Positions 35,058-44,452 of a DNA stretch of 64,000 bases are shown piece after piece. Made by a program: the position numbers and the translations under genes. Source of the DNA: UBA3839 sp963627995 (GTDB taxonomy: Bacteria > Bacteroidota > Bacteroidia > Bacteroidales > Bacteroidaceae); assembly GCA_963627995.1 (NCBI GenBank), contig CAVGCV010000004.1:130164-194163 (forward strand), in the 5' to 3' direction. The notes below the pieces were generated by a model. That model saw nothing but the letters and a program-made list of their open reading frames with translations, did no database searches and was not told where the DNA came from. Numbering within the stretch: the stretch's first letter is position 1; each line of letters opens with the position of its first letter.

Positions 35058-36014
35058 ATGGGTTCATGCCGGGCGAACATCGGGACTGTGGCCGCCGCCG
35101 TGCTGCTCTCCGCCGCGGGGACGCGCGCGGTGGCGCAGAACGACGTGCAGTTTTCGGACTACACGCGGCTGAAGTCGTACTACAACCCGGCGGTGTCGGG
35201 CACGGAGGGCAAGCTGAACGTGGCGGCCGCCTACGCCATGCAGTTCGTGGGCTACGACAACGCCCCCGCCACGATGTACATCGGGGCCGACCTGCCCGTC
35301 TTCTTCCTCGGCCCGCGCCACGGGGCGGGGGTGAGCTTCATGAGCGACAAGGCCGGAATGTTCACCACCCAGCGCATCGGCTTCCAGTATGCCTACAACG
35401 TGCGCGTCGGCGAGAAGTCGCGCCTGGCCCTGGGCGGGCAGGCGGCGCTGCTGACCGGGCGCATCGACCCCTCGGGCGTGAAGCTGGAGGACCAGAGCGA
35501 CCCGGCGTTCCCCACGTCGGCCGTGGACGCCAACCACGTGGACTTCAGCGCGGGCCTGTATTTCTGCCACCCGAGGTACTGGGCGGGCGTGTCGGCGCAG
35601 CACGCGGCCGCCCCGCTGCTCGTCATGGGCGAGAAGTATGAGTACCAGATCGACCGGATGTATTATTTGATGGGCGGATGCAATATTCGCATTAAAAATA
35701 CGTTTCTTACTTTGCAGCCGTCGTTTCTCGTGATGTCGGACCTGCAGAACTGGCGCGAGGACGTGCAGTGCCGCCTGGCCTACGAGTTCGACGGGCGCTC
35801 GTTCTACGCGGGCGTGGGCTACAGCCCCGGCACTTCCGCCACGTTCATGGCGGGCGGCGACTTCCACGGCGTGAGCCTGGGCTACTCCTACCAGCTCTAC
35901 ACGTCGGGAGTCGGGATGGTCAACGGCTCGCACGAGGTGACGCTGGGCTACCAGGCCGACCTCGACCTCTTCAAGAAAGGGCGCAACAAGTACAAGAGCG
36001 TGAGGTTCCTGTGA
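35058..36014 (+). CDS. porP: PorP/SprF family type IX secretion outer-membrane protein
   Basis: A 318-residue outer-membrane barrel with signal peptide (1-27, ending RAVAQ). Typical PorP/SprF features are NDVQFSDYTRLKSYYNPAVSGTEG at the mature N-terminus, then FVGYDNAPATMYIGADLPV, and the C-terminal GSHEVTLGYQADLDLFKKG. In characterised systems PorP-type proteins anchor the secretion machinery or surface adhesins with PorK/N rings. It is the first gene of the porP-gldK-gldL-gldM-gldN series, 57 bases before gldK. This order is a hallmark of the type IX core locus. Confidence 0.92.
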   Translation: MGSCRANIGTVAAAVLLSAAGTRAVAQNDVQFSDYTRLKSYYNPAVSGTEGKLNVAAAYAMQFVGYDNAPATMYIGADLPVFFLGPRHGAGVSFMSDKAGMFTTQRIGFQYAYNVRVGEKSRLALGGQAALLTGRIDPSGVKLEDQSDPAFPTSAVDANHVDFSAGLYFCHPRYWAGVSAQHAAAPLLVMGEKYEYQIDRMYYLMGGCNIRIKNTFLTLQPSFLVMSDLQNWREDVQCRLAYEFDGRSFYAGVGYSPGTSATFMAGGDFHGVSLGYSYQLYTSGVGMVNGSHEVTLGYQADLDLFKKGRNKYKSVRFL

Positions 36015-36071
36015 CGGCTTTTCCCGGCGGGGCCGCCTGCGCGGCGGCCCGGGCACGATAAGAAAACAAAC

Positions 36072-37562
36072 ATGAAAGATATGAAGAGAAAACCATCGAG
36101 CAGGATAGCAGTGTTGCTCGCCGTGATGTCGCTCCTCACGTCCGCCGCGGCGGGGGGGCTGCTCGTGTCGTGCATGGGCGGAACGAGCCGCTCGGGCGCG
36201 GGCGCGGCGGGCGGAGAGGTCACGGGCGTTGGCGGCACGTCGGCGCAGGAGCCCGCGCCCTACGGCATGGTGCTGGTGAAGCGCGGCTCGCTGAAGATGG
36301 GCACGGAGAAGACCGACTCGCTCTGGGGCAAGCAGATGCCCGTGCGCGAGATTTCGGTCGATGCGTTCTGGATGGACGAGCACGAGGTGACGAACTCCAT
36401 GTACCGGCAGTTCGTCTACTGGGTGCGCGACTCCATCATCCGCGAGCGGCTGGCCGACCCCGCCTATGGCGGCGACGAGACCTACAAGATTGAGGAGGAC
36501 AAGAACGGCGACCCCGTCACGCCCTACCTCAACTGGCGGAAGCCCATCCCCTGGCGCAATGCCGACGAGGACCAGCAGCGCGCCATCGAGAGCGTGTACA
36601 GGGTGCATCCGTTCGACGGGACGAAGATGCTCGACGCCAGCCAGATGAACTACCGCTACGAGACCTTCGACTATGTCATGGCGGCGCAGCGGCGCTTCCG
36701 CCTCAACCCCGAGGAGCGCAACCTGAACACCGACCTGCAGGCCGACCCCGACGAGGCGGTCATCATCTCGAAGGACACGGCCTACATCGACGACGAGGGC
36801 GTCGTCCACCGCGAGACCATCACGCGGCCGCTGTCGTCGATGTGGGACTTCGTGAACACCTACATCGTGAACGTCTACCCCGACACGACCTGCTGGGTGA
36901 ACGACTTCCAGAACGCGGAGAACGAGGCGTACATGCGCCTCTACTTCTCGCACTCCAACTACAACGACTACCCCGTGGTCGGGGTCAGCTGGGAGCAGGC
37001 CAACGCCTTCTGCAACTGGCGCACGGACTACCTCGTCAGGGGGCTCGGGCCGAACGCGAAGTACATCCAGCGCTACCGCCTGCCGACCGAGGCGGAGTGG
37101 GAGTACGCGGCGCGCGGCAAGGACGGCAACGAGCTGCCGTGGACGCAGGAGGGCGTGAAGAGCGACAAGGGCTGCTTCTACGCCAACTTCAAGCCCGACC
37201 GGGGCAACTACACGCAGGACGGCAACCTGATCACGTCGAAGGTCGGCATCTACAGCGCCAACTCCAACGGGCTCTACGACATGGCCGGCAACGTGGCCGA
37301 GTGGACATCGACGGTGTTCACCGAGGCGGGCGTGCTGTCGATGAGCGACATGAACCCCCAGCTGTCCTACCGCGCGGCCAAGGAAGACCCCTACGCGCTG
37401 AAGCGCAAGTCGGTGCGCGGCGGCTCGTGGAAAGACCCCGAGAGTTTCATCAAGTCGGCCTGGCGCTCGTCCGAGTACCAGAACGTCGGCCGCTCGTTCA
37501 TCGGCTTCCGCTGCGTCCGCTCGCAGGTGGGGACGGCAGGAAGAGTGAAAAAACAAAAGTAA
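36072..37562 (+). CDS. gldK: Type IX secretion lipoprotein GldK/PorK
   Basis: A 496-residue outer-membrane lipoprotein that forms the periplasmic ring with GldN. The signal peptide ends in a lipobox (LLVSCMGG, cysteine 34). The rest is a formylglycine-generating-enzyme (SUMF1)-like domain: YGMVLVKRGSLKMGTEK, FWMDEHEVTNSMYRQFV, VVGVSWEQANAFCNWR, RLPTEAEWEYAARGKD, GLYDMAGNVAEW, and a final RGGSWKDPESFI...IGFRCV. A linker between about residues 64 and 90 follows the anchor. The inserts in the middle (about 130-290) are usual for GldK. Only 13 bases separate it from gldL. Confidence 0.95.
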   Translation: MKDMKRKPSSRIAVLLAVMSLLTSAAAGGLLVSCMGGTSRSGAGAAGGEVTGVGGTSAQEPAPYGMVLVKRGSLKMGTEKTDSLWGKQMPVREISVDAFWMDEHEVTNSMYRQFVYWVRDSIIRERLADPAYGGDETYKIEEDKNGDPVTPYLNWRKPIPWRNADEDQQRAIESVYRVHPFDGTKMLDASQMNYRYETFDYVMAAQRRFRLNPEERNLNTDLQADPDEAVIISKDTAYIDDEGVVHRETITRPLSSMWDFVNTYIVNVYPDTTCWVNDFQNAENEAYMRLYFSHSNYNDYPVVGVSWEQANAFCNWRTDYLVRGLGPNAKYIQRYRLPTEAEWEYAARGKDGNELPWTQEGVKSDKGCFYANFKPDRGNYTQDGNLITSKVGIYSANSNGLYDMAGNVAEWTSTVFTEAGVLSMSDMNPQLSYRAAKEDPYALKRKSVRGGSWKDPESFIKSAWRSSEYQNVGRSFIGFRCVRSQVGTAGRVKKQK

Positions 37563-37575
37563 AACCATTCAGATT

Positions 37576-38298
37576 ATGCCAAAGATAAAGAGCCTCAATG
37601 CCATACAGGCCTGGATGCACACCAAGGCCGGCCAAACGTTCCTGAACATCGCGTACAGCTGGGGAGCGTCCATCGTGATTCTCGGCGCGCTTTTCAAGCT
37701 GACCCACATCGCGGGCGCCGACCTCATGCTGTTCATCGGCATGGGAACGGAGGTCGTCGTGTTCTTCATCTCGGGCTTCGACATCCCGTGGGTGGATGAC
37801 GACGGCGCGGAGAGTGAAAAGGCCGACGCCGGGAACGCGGCAGGCGGCGGGGAGCTCCGGCCCGCGGCGGCCGGACAGGCCGTCGTCGTCGTCGGCACGC
37901 CCGCGGCGGCCCTGGACGGCAGCGGCACGCCCGTGGACGCGGCGGCGCTCGCCAGCACCATCGCCGGCGCCGGCGTGCCGCAGGCCAACGGCGAGAGCCC
38001 CGAGATGGAGGCCGCGACGAGGGCCTACGTGGAGCAGCTGAACCAGCTCACCGACATCCTCAAGCAGGTGGCCGAGCAGTCGGCGCGCCTCACGCGCGAC
38101 TCGGAGGAGATGGAGACCATGAACCGCACCCTCACGGGCATCAACCGCTTCTACGAGATGCAGCTGAGGAGCGTGGGCCAGCAGAGCGCGACCATCGACG
38201 ACGTGAACACGCAGACGCGCAACCTGGCCGGCCAGCTGGAGGAGCTCAACGCCGTCTACGCCCGCATGGTCGAGGCCCTGAAGATGAAGATGGGATAA
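37576..38298 (+). CDS. gldL: Type IX secretion motor protein GldL/PorL
   Basis: A 240-residue inner-membrane protein. With GldM it forms the proton-driven rotary motor of the type IX system. Two transmembrane helices lie near the N-terminus (NIAYSWGASIVILGALFKL and GADLMLFIGMGTEVVVFFI, followed by SGFDIPW). The rest is a cytoplasmic region rich in alanine and glycine (about 80-150), then a coiled-coil-like tail (about 155-240: QLNQLTDILKQVAEQSARL). The glutamate inside the second helix (GTEVVVF) is the expected proton-path residue. Confidence 0.94.
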   Translation: MPKIKSLNAIQAWMHTKAGQTFLNIAYSWGASIVILGALFKLTHIAGADLMLFIGMGTEVVVFFISGFDIPWVDDDGAESEKADAGNAAGGGELRPAAAGQAVVVVGTPAAALDGSGTPVDAAALASTIAGAGVPQANGESPEMEAATRAYVEQLNQLTDILKQVAEQSARLTRDSEEMETMNRTLTGINRFYEMQLRSVGQQSATIDDVNTQTRNLAGQLEELNAVYARMVEALKMKMG

Positions 38299-38316
38299 AC
38301 GCTAAGCGTAACGACA

Positions 38317-39885
38317 ATGGGAATCCAACAACGGAAAATATCACCCCGTCAGAAGATGATCAATCTGATGTACATCGTTCTCATGGCGATGCTCGCCCTG
38401 AACGTGTCGTCGGATGTGCTCAACGGCTTCTCCCTCGTGGACGAGGGGCTGAACCGCTCCACGGGCAACGCCTCGCTCCAGAACGCGGCCATCTATGCCG
38501 AGATGGACGCGGCGATGAAGCGCAACCCGGAGAAGGTGGGGCAGTGGTACGAGAAGGCGGAGCGGGTGAAGTCCATGTCCGACTCCATCTACCGCTTTGC
38601 CGAGGAGCTCAAGTGGGCGATTGTCCGCAAGGCCGACGGCGACGGCGCCGACATCAACAACATCCGCAGCAAGGAGAACCTTGAGGCGGCCACCCACGTG
38701 ATGCTCGCCCCGGGCGTGGGCAAGGGCCGGCGGCTCTACAACGCCATCAACAGCTATCGCCAGAACATCGTCGCCATGGTCATCGACCCGGCGCAGCAGC
38801 GCGTCATCGGCGACAACCTCTCGACCGCCATCCCCGAGAAAAGCCGCCTGCTGGGCAAGAACTGGCAGGAATACATGTTCGAGAACACGCCCGTGGCGGC
38901 TGCCGTCACGCTGCTCACGAAGCTGCAGAACGACGTGCGCTATGCCGAGGGCGAGGTGCTGCACCAGCTCGTTGCCAACATCGACGTGAAGGACGTGCGC
39001 GTGAACCAGATCAGCGCGTTCGTCATCCCGAACGCGCAGACCGTGGTGCGCGGCGGCAAGTTCTCGGCGCAAATCATCATGGCGGCCGTCGACACGACCC
39101 AGCGCCCCGACATCTACGTGGGCAACACGCTGCTCCGCTCCTCCAACGGGCGCTACGAGACCATCTGCGGCTCGACGGGCGACTTCACGCTCCGCGGCTA
39201 CCTGGAGATGCACGACGGCGGCGGCGAGGTCATCCGCCGCGAGTTCTCGCAGCCCTACACCGTCGTGGAGCCGTCGGCCACGGTGTCGGCCACGATGATG
39301 AACATGCTCTATGCCGGCTACCCGAACCCCATCAGCGTCAGCGTGCCGGGCGTCCCCGTGAGCCGCATCAGCGCCAGCATGACGGGCGGAACGCTCACGA
39401 AGAAGAGCGACGGCAGCTACACGGCGGTGCCCAGCGCTGTCGGCAGCGACGTGACCATCACGGTGACGGCGCAGAACGAGGGGCGGCAGCAGGAGATGGG
39501 CAAGTTCGTGTTCCACGTGCGCAAGCTGCCCGACCCCTCCGCGTTCATCGAATACAAGGACGCGTCGGGCAATGCCAGCCGCTACAAGGGCGGGATGCCC
39601 TTCTCGAAGGCCGCGCTGCTCGGCACGCAGGGCGTGAGCGCCGCCATCGACGACGGCCTGCTCGACATCCCGTTCCGCGTCACGGGCTTTGAGACGGTCT
39701 TCACCGACAACCTTGGCAACATCATGGTCGAGAAGTCGCAGTCGGCCAGCTTCACCGACCGCCAGCGCAGCATGTTCCGCACCCTCGCCCGAGGCAAGCG
39801 CTTCAACATCTCGCGCGTCCACACCGTGGGCCCCGACGGCATCGAGCGCACGCTCCCCTATTCGATGGAGGTCATTGTCAACTAA
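38317..39885 (+). CDS. gldM: Type IX secretion motor/shaft protein GldM/PorM
   Basis: A 522-residue protein with one N-terminal membrane helix (MINLMYIVLMAMLALNVSSDVL) and a long periplasmic shaft of four domains. Its first domain is helical (about 35-225) and the rest are beta-rich (QTVVRGGKFSAQIIMAAVDTTQRP onward). This layout, and the start GIQQRKISPRQKMINLMYIVLMAMLALNV, are standard for GldM. It transmits torque from the GldL motor to the GldK/N ring. It lies 18 bases after gldL and 73 bases before gldN. Confidence 0.95.
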   Translation: MGIQQRKISPRQKMINLMYIVLMAMLALNVSSDVLNGFSLVDEGLNRSTGNASLQNAAIYAEMDAAMKRNPEKVGQWYEKAERVKSMSDSIYRFAEELKWAIVRKADGDGADINNIRSKENLEAATHVMLAPGVGKGRRLYNAINSYRQNIVAMVIDPAQQRVIGDNLSTAIPEKSRLLGKNWQEYMFENTPVAAAVTLLTKLQNDVRYAEGEVLHQLVANIDVKDVRVNQISAFVIPNAQTVVRGGKFSAQIIMAAVDTTQRPDIYVGNTLLRSSNGRYETICGSTGDFTLRGYLEMHDGGGEVIRREFSQPYTVVEPSATVSATMMNMLYAGYPNPISVSVPGVPVSRISASMTGGTLTKKSDGSYTAVPSAVGSDVTITVTAQNEGRQQEMGKFVFHVRKLPDPSAFIEYKDASGNASRYKGGMPFSKAALLGTQGVSAAIDDGLLDIPFRVTGFETVFTDNLGNIMVEKSQSASFTDRQRSMFRTLARGKRFNISRVHTVGPDGIERTLPYSMEVIVN

Positions 39886-39958
39886 CGCAACACAGCTCCT
39901 CCGCCGCGTCCGCCGGGGGCAGGCGGGGGATGAAACAGCAACAAATTTCCTTAGCACC

Positions 39959-41065
39959 ATGAAAAGGCATCTCACCATCCTCGCATCACTGATATTTTGC
40001 CTCGCCGCCTCCGCGCCACAGGCCTCCGCCCAGCCCAAGAAGTCGCGCGTGGCGAACAACAACCGCCGGCTGGCGCAGCAGCAGGGACAGACCGCCAGCC
40101 GCGCGGCCATCATGTTCCCCACGGCCGTCGACGTGCCGCAGGAGGTGACGTGGCGGCGCGACATCTACCGCTCGCTCGACCTGGCCAAGGACGAGAACGC
40201 GCCCCTCTACTACCCCGAGAAGCCGCAGGGCGGCAGCAGGAACCTCTTCGCCTTGCTGTTCGAGCTCTTCCGCACGGGCAAGCTCCCCGTCTACGAGTAC
40301 AACCAGAACGCCGTCGAGGACTTCAGCCCCGCCAAGCGCATGCACTTCAAGGCCTACCTGGACAAGTACGGAATCCCCTACCAAATCGACGGCAACAGCA
40401 TCCAGGTGGACGACATCGACGTGCCGAGCGACGAGGTGAGGACCTACTTCGTGAAGGAAAGCTCGTACTTCGACCAGAACACCGCCACCTACCACACGCG
40501 CATCGTGGCCTTCTGCCCCGTCACGAGCCGCAGCATCGACGACTTCTCGCTTGACACGCGCCCCGAGCCCCTCTTCTGGGTGAAGATGGAGGACGCGGAG
40601 CCCTACCTCAGCCAGCACATGGTGATGGTGTCCAACGTGAACAACGCCGCGCGCATGTCGCTGGCCGACTACTTCGCCACCAACAAGTACAAGGGGAAGA
40701 TTTACATGACCACCAACATGCAGGGCAAGGCCCTGAGCCAGATGTTCCCCACCGACAGTCTCCTGGCGAAGGAGCAGAGGCGCATCGAGAAGGAGATGAC
40801 CGACTTCGAGCGGCACATCTGGACCGAGCCGGTGGACTCGGCCGAGATTGCCCGCCGCGACTCCGCCGCGGCGGCGGAAGCCGGCAAGGGACGCCGCAGC
40901 CGCGTGGCGCGCACGTCGCGCACGTCCAGCGGCTCGTCCGCCCGCTCGGCGCGCGCGTCGCGCAGCTCCTCGTCCTCGTCGGCCAAGGTGAAGGCGGAGA
41001 AAGCGCCGAAGTCGTCGGGCGGCAGCTCGTCGCCGCGCGTCTCCGTGCGCCGCCAGCGCCACTGA
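39959..41065 (+). CDS. gldN: Type IX secretion ring protein GldN/PorN with Ser/Arg/Lys-rich tail
   Basis: A 368-residue periplasmic protein that forms the ring with GldK. It has a signal peptide (1-24, ending ASAQ) and the family core TWRRDIYRSLDLAKDENAPLYYPE, FELFRTGKLPVYEY, WVKMEDAEPYL and the final FERHIWTEPVDSAEIARRD. The open frame extends back into gldM, but the ATG at 39959 gives the signal peptide. The last 70 or so residues form a low-complexity basic tail rich in Ser, Arg, Ala and Lys that ordinary GldN proteins of about 300 residues lack. It is the last gene of the cluster and is followed by a very strong hairpin. Confidence 0.93.
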   Translation: MKRHLTILASLIFCLAASAPQASAQPKKSRVANNNRRLAQQQGQTASRAAIMFPTAVDVPQEVTWRRDIYRSLDLAKDENAPLYYPEKPQGGSRNLFALLFELFRTGKLPVYEYNQNAVEDFSPAKRMHFKAYLDKYGIPYQIDGNSIQVDDIDVPSDEVRTYFVKESSYFDQNTATYHTRIVAFCPVTSRSIDDFSLDTRPEPLFWVKMEDAEPYLSQHMVMVSNVNNAARMSLADYFATNKYKGKIYMTTNMQGKALSQMFPTDSLLAKEQRRIEKEMTDFERHIWTEPVDSAEIARRDSAAAAEAGKGRRSRVARTSRTSSGSSARSARASRSSSSSSAKVKAEKAPKSSGGSSSPRVSVRRQRH

Positions 41066-41105
41066 CCCCGTCCGGCCTCCGCCGCCCGCAGCGGCGGAAG
41101 GCGCA

Positions 41106-41162
41106 GGGAACGCACAGGGCCGGGCCCGTCCACCACGGACGGGCCCGGCCCTGTGCGTTCCC
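41106..41162 (+). terminator. Very strong hairpin after gldN
   Basis: Two perfect 26-base arms (41106-41131 and 41137-41162) surround the loop ACCAC. It lies 40 bases after the gldN stop. No T run follows, so the mechanism (termination or 3'-end protection) is uncertain. Confidence 0.7.
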
Positions 41163-41196
41163 GTTGCTGCCCGCTTCCCTTCGCCTCCTCCGTGAT

Positions 41197-41312
41197 GAAA
41201 AAACACCGCGGAGGAGCAGGAGAAACGTCCGCGGAGAAAATATTTTTCCTCTGCGGACGAAATCTGTTTCCTCTGCGGAGCGCGGGTATTTTCTCTGCGG
41301 AGGTTTCCGGCG
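41197..41312 (-). repeat. Palindromic intergenic repeat, copy D
   Basis: Read on the minus strand, it gives AAACCTCCGCAGAGAAAATA, then CCCGCGCTCCGCAGAGGAAA, GTCCGCAGAGGAAAAATATT and CTCCGCGGTGTTTTTT. These are the same modules in the same order as copies A and E. Confidence 0.85.
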
Positions 41313-41431
41313 CCGTGTTCCCGCCCGTGGAAACGGCGCGTCGGCACGGCGCTCACTGCGGCGCGGCGGTGGGGGAGGAGGGTGGGGGAAGTGCCTGGCG
41401 GGAGGGCGCGGAGGCGGCGGGGGAGGAACGC

Positions 41432-41475
41432 GAAGCCGTGGCAAGGATCCGGCGTTGGAATCTTGCCACGGCTTC
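41432..41475 (-). terminator. Hairpin after the GH2 gene
   Basis: Perfect 14-bp arms (GAAGCCGTGGCAAG at 41432-41445, complement at 41462-41475) lie 18 bases past the GH2 stop on the minus strand. The T tract is poor. Confidence 0.6.
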
Positions 41476-41493
41476 ACGTTGGGCACCGGCGCG

Positions 41494-44424
41494 TTAGCGC
41501 ACGTGCTGCAGGAAGTCGGTCTCGATGATGCGCAGCTCGCTGCGCACCTTGTCGCCGTCCTTGGCCTTGAAGAGGTCGAGCTCGTTGGCGACGGGCTGCG
41601 CCAGCTCGGTGACTTGCCCGAATCCCTCGCTCTCGGTGGCGGCGCCTTGCAGGCGGATGGTCACGGCGGACACCTCCCTCCCCGCGTTCAGCGGAATGCT
41701 GACGTAGCCGAGCGACGTGGGCGTGCGGCCCGCCCATGCGCGCTCGCCGTCGGCGAGCACTTCGATGGGGTAGCTGCGGCGGCGCCATCCCGTGAGCTTG
41801 AGGCTGATTTCGTCCACGCGCGAGGGCCGCTCGAAACGGTAGGAAATCCATGCCGTTGCGGCGCGTCCGTCGTTGCGCCACTCCGTCTCCTCGTTGTCGT
41901 CAATGGCGTTGGCGGCCAGCTCCTGGTTGCAGCCGGCCTCGACGCTCGCCACGGCAACGGCGCGCTTCGTGTCGCGGAACGACGGCGACGGGGGCGTCTC
42001 GCCGCGCAGGGGGCGGAACGGATGCCCGGCCCGGTGGCCGCGCTTGCCGTCCCTCGCCGGCTGGAGGCTCACGAGGGTTGCCTCCGCCGTGGGCAGCCCG
42101 TCGGTCTGGGCCGTGAGGCGGACGGTGCCGCTCTGTGTGGTGGAGCGGATGATGGCGCGGTTCACGCCGCACTCCACGGGCAGCGACGTGGCGAGGATGC
42201 GGTTGCCCTCGCCCTTGGCGATGCCGCCCCGCCATTCGGCGGGGCCGTGGAGGGTGAAGCGCACCGTGCGGTTGTCGAGCGGGCAGCGGCGCCCGTCGGC
42301 ATCGACCACCTCGAACGTGACGAGCGCCATGTCGGCGCCGTCGGCCACGAAGCCTTGCGGCGAGGTCTCGACACTGAGCCGCAGGGCTGCCGGCTCGCCG
42401 GCTGTCTTGTGGCGGAACTGCGAGCGCACGTTGCCCTGCTTGTCGTAGGAGACGGCGCGCAGCTCGCCGGCTTCGAACGCCACGGAGTCGAACGTGTGGA
42501 GGAAGTGGTGGTCGGGCGTCGCGCTCATGCCCAGCGAGCGCCCGTTGAGGAGCAGCTCGACGACGGGCGCGTCGGACACGACGTGGACGGGCTTCACCGT
42601 GCCCGCGGCGTAGTTCCAGTGGCCGAGGATGTAGGTGTGGCTCGCTTCGGGCGTGACCCATCCGTCCCACATCACGCGGTGAGCGAAGAACGAGTCCTTG
42701 GGCAGGCGCATCGCGTCGGTCACGCCGCTCGCGCGGTAGTCCGATTCGCCCCGGCAGTGGGTGTTGGTGTCGGAGAACACGATTTTCACGCCCCCGCTGC
42801 TCACGCGGCGGCCTGTCCCGGGACGCACCGCCCAGTAGTCGTGCCAGCGGCGGACGTGCTCGATGGCCAGCTGGTCCTGGTTCTGGTTGTAGGCCGATGC
42901 GTCGGCGTTGCGGTAGGGCGGTCCGTCGCCGTTCTTGTGGTAGGGGTAGCTCCAGTCGTCCCAGTAGCGGCGCAGCGCCTCGTCGCGGCAGTATTCCATG
43001 GCCCACACGGGCTTGCCCGCGCTCTTGTTGATGTAGAGCATCTCGCCGCCGTACTCGGCCGTCCGGCTCGCCAGCATCTCGCGGCTGCCGATGGCGCGTC
43101 CGCCGTGGGGGTCGAGCGCGTCGCGCACGGCGCGCATCTCGGCCATGTGCGCCTCGCTGATGCCCTTGTTGCCGCATTCGTAGAAGATGACGCTGGGGTT
43201 GTTGCGGAAGTAGACGATGGCGTCGCGCATCGCCTCCACGCGCTGCGCCCACTGCCGCCCCTCGGCGTCCTTCTCCGCGTCGCCGGCCGGCAGGGCCTGG
43301 AGCAGGCCCACGCGGTCGCACGACTCCACGTCCTGCCTCCAGGGCGCGACGTGCATCCAGCGCACGAGGTTGCCGCCGCTCTCCACCATGAGCGCGTTGG
43401 AGTAGTCGCTCAGCCATGCCGGCACGCTCGCCCCTACGGCCGGCCACTCGTTGGTGCTGCGCTGGGCGTAGCCGTGCACCATGAGCGTGCGGTCGTTGAG
43501 GCGGAACTGCCCGTCGCCGAAGGTGGTCTTCCTGAAGCCCGTGCGCGTGACGACCTCGTCGACGACGCGCTCCTGGCGGCCGGCCTCGACGAGGCGCGTG
43601 GCGACGGTGTAGAGATAGCCGTAGCCCCACGACCAGAAGTGTAGGCCCTCCAGCGGATGCTCCGCGACGAGGGTGCGCGTCGCTCCTGCGGCCACGACGG
43701 ACGGGGCGGACGCGAAGGTGGCGACCGTGGTGCCGTCGATGTCCGCCACCTCCACCTCGAGGCGGACGGCGCGGTCGGCCGCGCCCTCGTTCCTCACCTC
43801 CGCCTCGGCCGCGACGGTGGCCGTGCGGCCCGGCACGTCGATGTCCTTGGCGTAGACGTAGGTGCCGGTCGTCCCGAAGGAGGAGTAGAGGGGAAGCGTC
43901 TGGTAGATGTCGCTCAGGATGTGGAGGCGCACGTGCCCGGTCAGCCCCCCGTAGTTGGCGTTGAAGTTCTTGTTGTTCCACTGGAAGGCCGTGCCGGTCG
44001 CCTCCTCCCGATAGTCCCAGCTGTTGTCGGTCAGCACCTCCAGGCGGTTCTCGCCGTGGCGGTCGATGTAGGGCGTGAGGTCGAATCCGAAGGCGGTGAC
44101 GCCGTTCTCGTGCTTCCCGAGCCGGTGGCCGTTGAGCCACACGGTGGCGGCTTGGCGCGCCCTCTCGAACTCGATGAAGAAGCGCTTGCCGTCGCGCTCC
44201 TTCTCGTCCAGCCTGAATGTCTTCACATAGCGCACCGTGTCGGTGGGCAGCTGGTCGATGGCCACGCGGAAGGCGTCGTCCTCGTTCCATGCGTGGGGGA
44301 GGGTGACGCGGTGGACTTCGCCGTTCCGGGTGAAGGTCCAGTCGGCGTCGAAGTCGATGTCGTGCTGCGCGGCTGCGGGCAGGGCGCAGACAACCGACAT
44401 CAGGGCTGTGAGTGTCTGTCTCAT
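41494..44424 (-). CDS. GH2 family glycosidase (beta-galactosidase-like) with discoidin-like C-terminus
   Basis: A 976-residue exported enzyme. After a signal peptide (1-20, ending AAAQ) come the GH2 sugar-binding jelly-roll (DFDADWTFTRNGEVHRVTLPHAWNEDD...RFFIEFERARQAATVWLNG), an Ig-like domain and the TIM barrel. E416 in FYECGNKGIS is the expected acid/base. The barrel continues with WAMEYCRDEALRRYW and VFSDTNTHCRGE. Beta domains (DUF4982-like) and a final F5/8C-like domain (about 820-930: AANAIDDNEETEWRNDG) follow. The substrate is probably a beta-galactoside of pectic side chains, judged from the PL11 gene 28 bases upstream. The frame runs upstream, but the ATG at 44424 gives the signal peptide. 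Confidence 0.88.
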   Translation of the reverse strand: MRQTLTALMSVVCALPAAAQHDIDFDADWTFTRNGEVHRVTLPHAWNEDDAFRVAIDQLPTDTVRYVKTFRLDEKERDGKRFFIEFERARQAATVWLNGHRLGKHENGVTAFGFDLTPYIDRHGENRLEVLTDNSWDYREEATGTAFQWNNKNFNANYGGLTGHVRLHILSDIYQTLPLYSSFGTTGTYVYAKDIDVPGRTATVAAEAEVRNEGAADRAVRLEVEVADIDGTTVATFASAPSVVAAGATRTLVAEHPLEGLHFWSWGYGYLYTVATRLVEAGRQERVVDEVVTRTGFRKTTFGDGQFRLNDRTLMVHGYAQRSTNEWPAVGASVPAWLSDYSNALMVESGGNLVRWMHVAPWRQDVESCDRVGLLQALPAGDAEKDAEGRQWAQRVEAMRDAIVYFRNNPSVIFYECGNKGISEAHMAEMRAVRDALDPHGGRAIGSREMLASRTAEYGGEMLYINKSAGKPVWAMEYCRDEALRRYWDDWSYPYHKNGDGPPYRNADASAYNQNQDQLAIEHVRRWHDYWAVRPGTGRRVSSGGVKIVFSDTNTHCRGESDYRASGVTDAMRLPKDSFFAHRVMWDGWVTPEASHTYILGHWNYAAGTVKPVHVVSDAPVVELLLNGRSLGMSATPDHHFLHTFDSVAFEAGELRAVSYDKQGNVRSQFRHKTAGEPAALRLSVETSPQGFVADGADMALVTFEVVDADGRRCPLDNRTVRFTLHGPAEWRGGIAKGEGNRILATSLPVECGVNRAIIRSTTQSGTVRLTAQTDGLPTAEATLVSLQPARDGKRGHRAGHPFRPLRGETPPSPSFRDTKRAVAVASVEAGCNQELAANAIDDNEETEWRNDGRAATAWISYRFERPSRVDEISLKLTGWRRRSYPIEVLADGERAWAGRTPTSLGYVSIPLNAGREVSAVTIRLQGAATESEGFGQVTELAQPVANELDLFKAKDGDKVRSELRIIETDFLQHVR

Positions 44425-44452
44425 GGTCGTAGGTGTTTTGGCGCGGATGGCG

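Larger units (their letters stand above)
41066..41493. other. Convergent intergenic region with two hairpins and repeat copy D
   Basis: This 428-base gap lies between the convergent gldN and GH2 genes. It contains a 26-bp perfect hairpin (41106-41162), repeat copy D (41197-41312), a GC-rich purine stretch (41365-41430) and a second 14-bp perfect hairpin (41432-41475). Confidence 0.8.
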
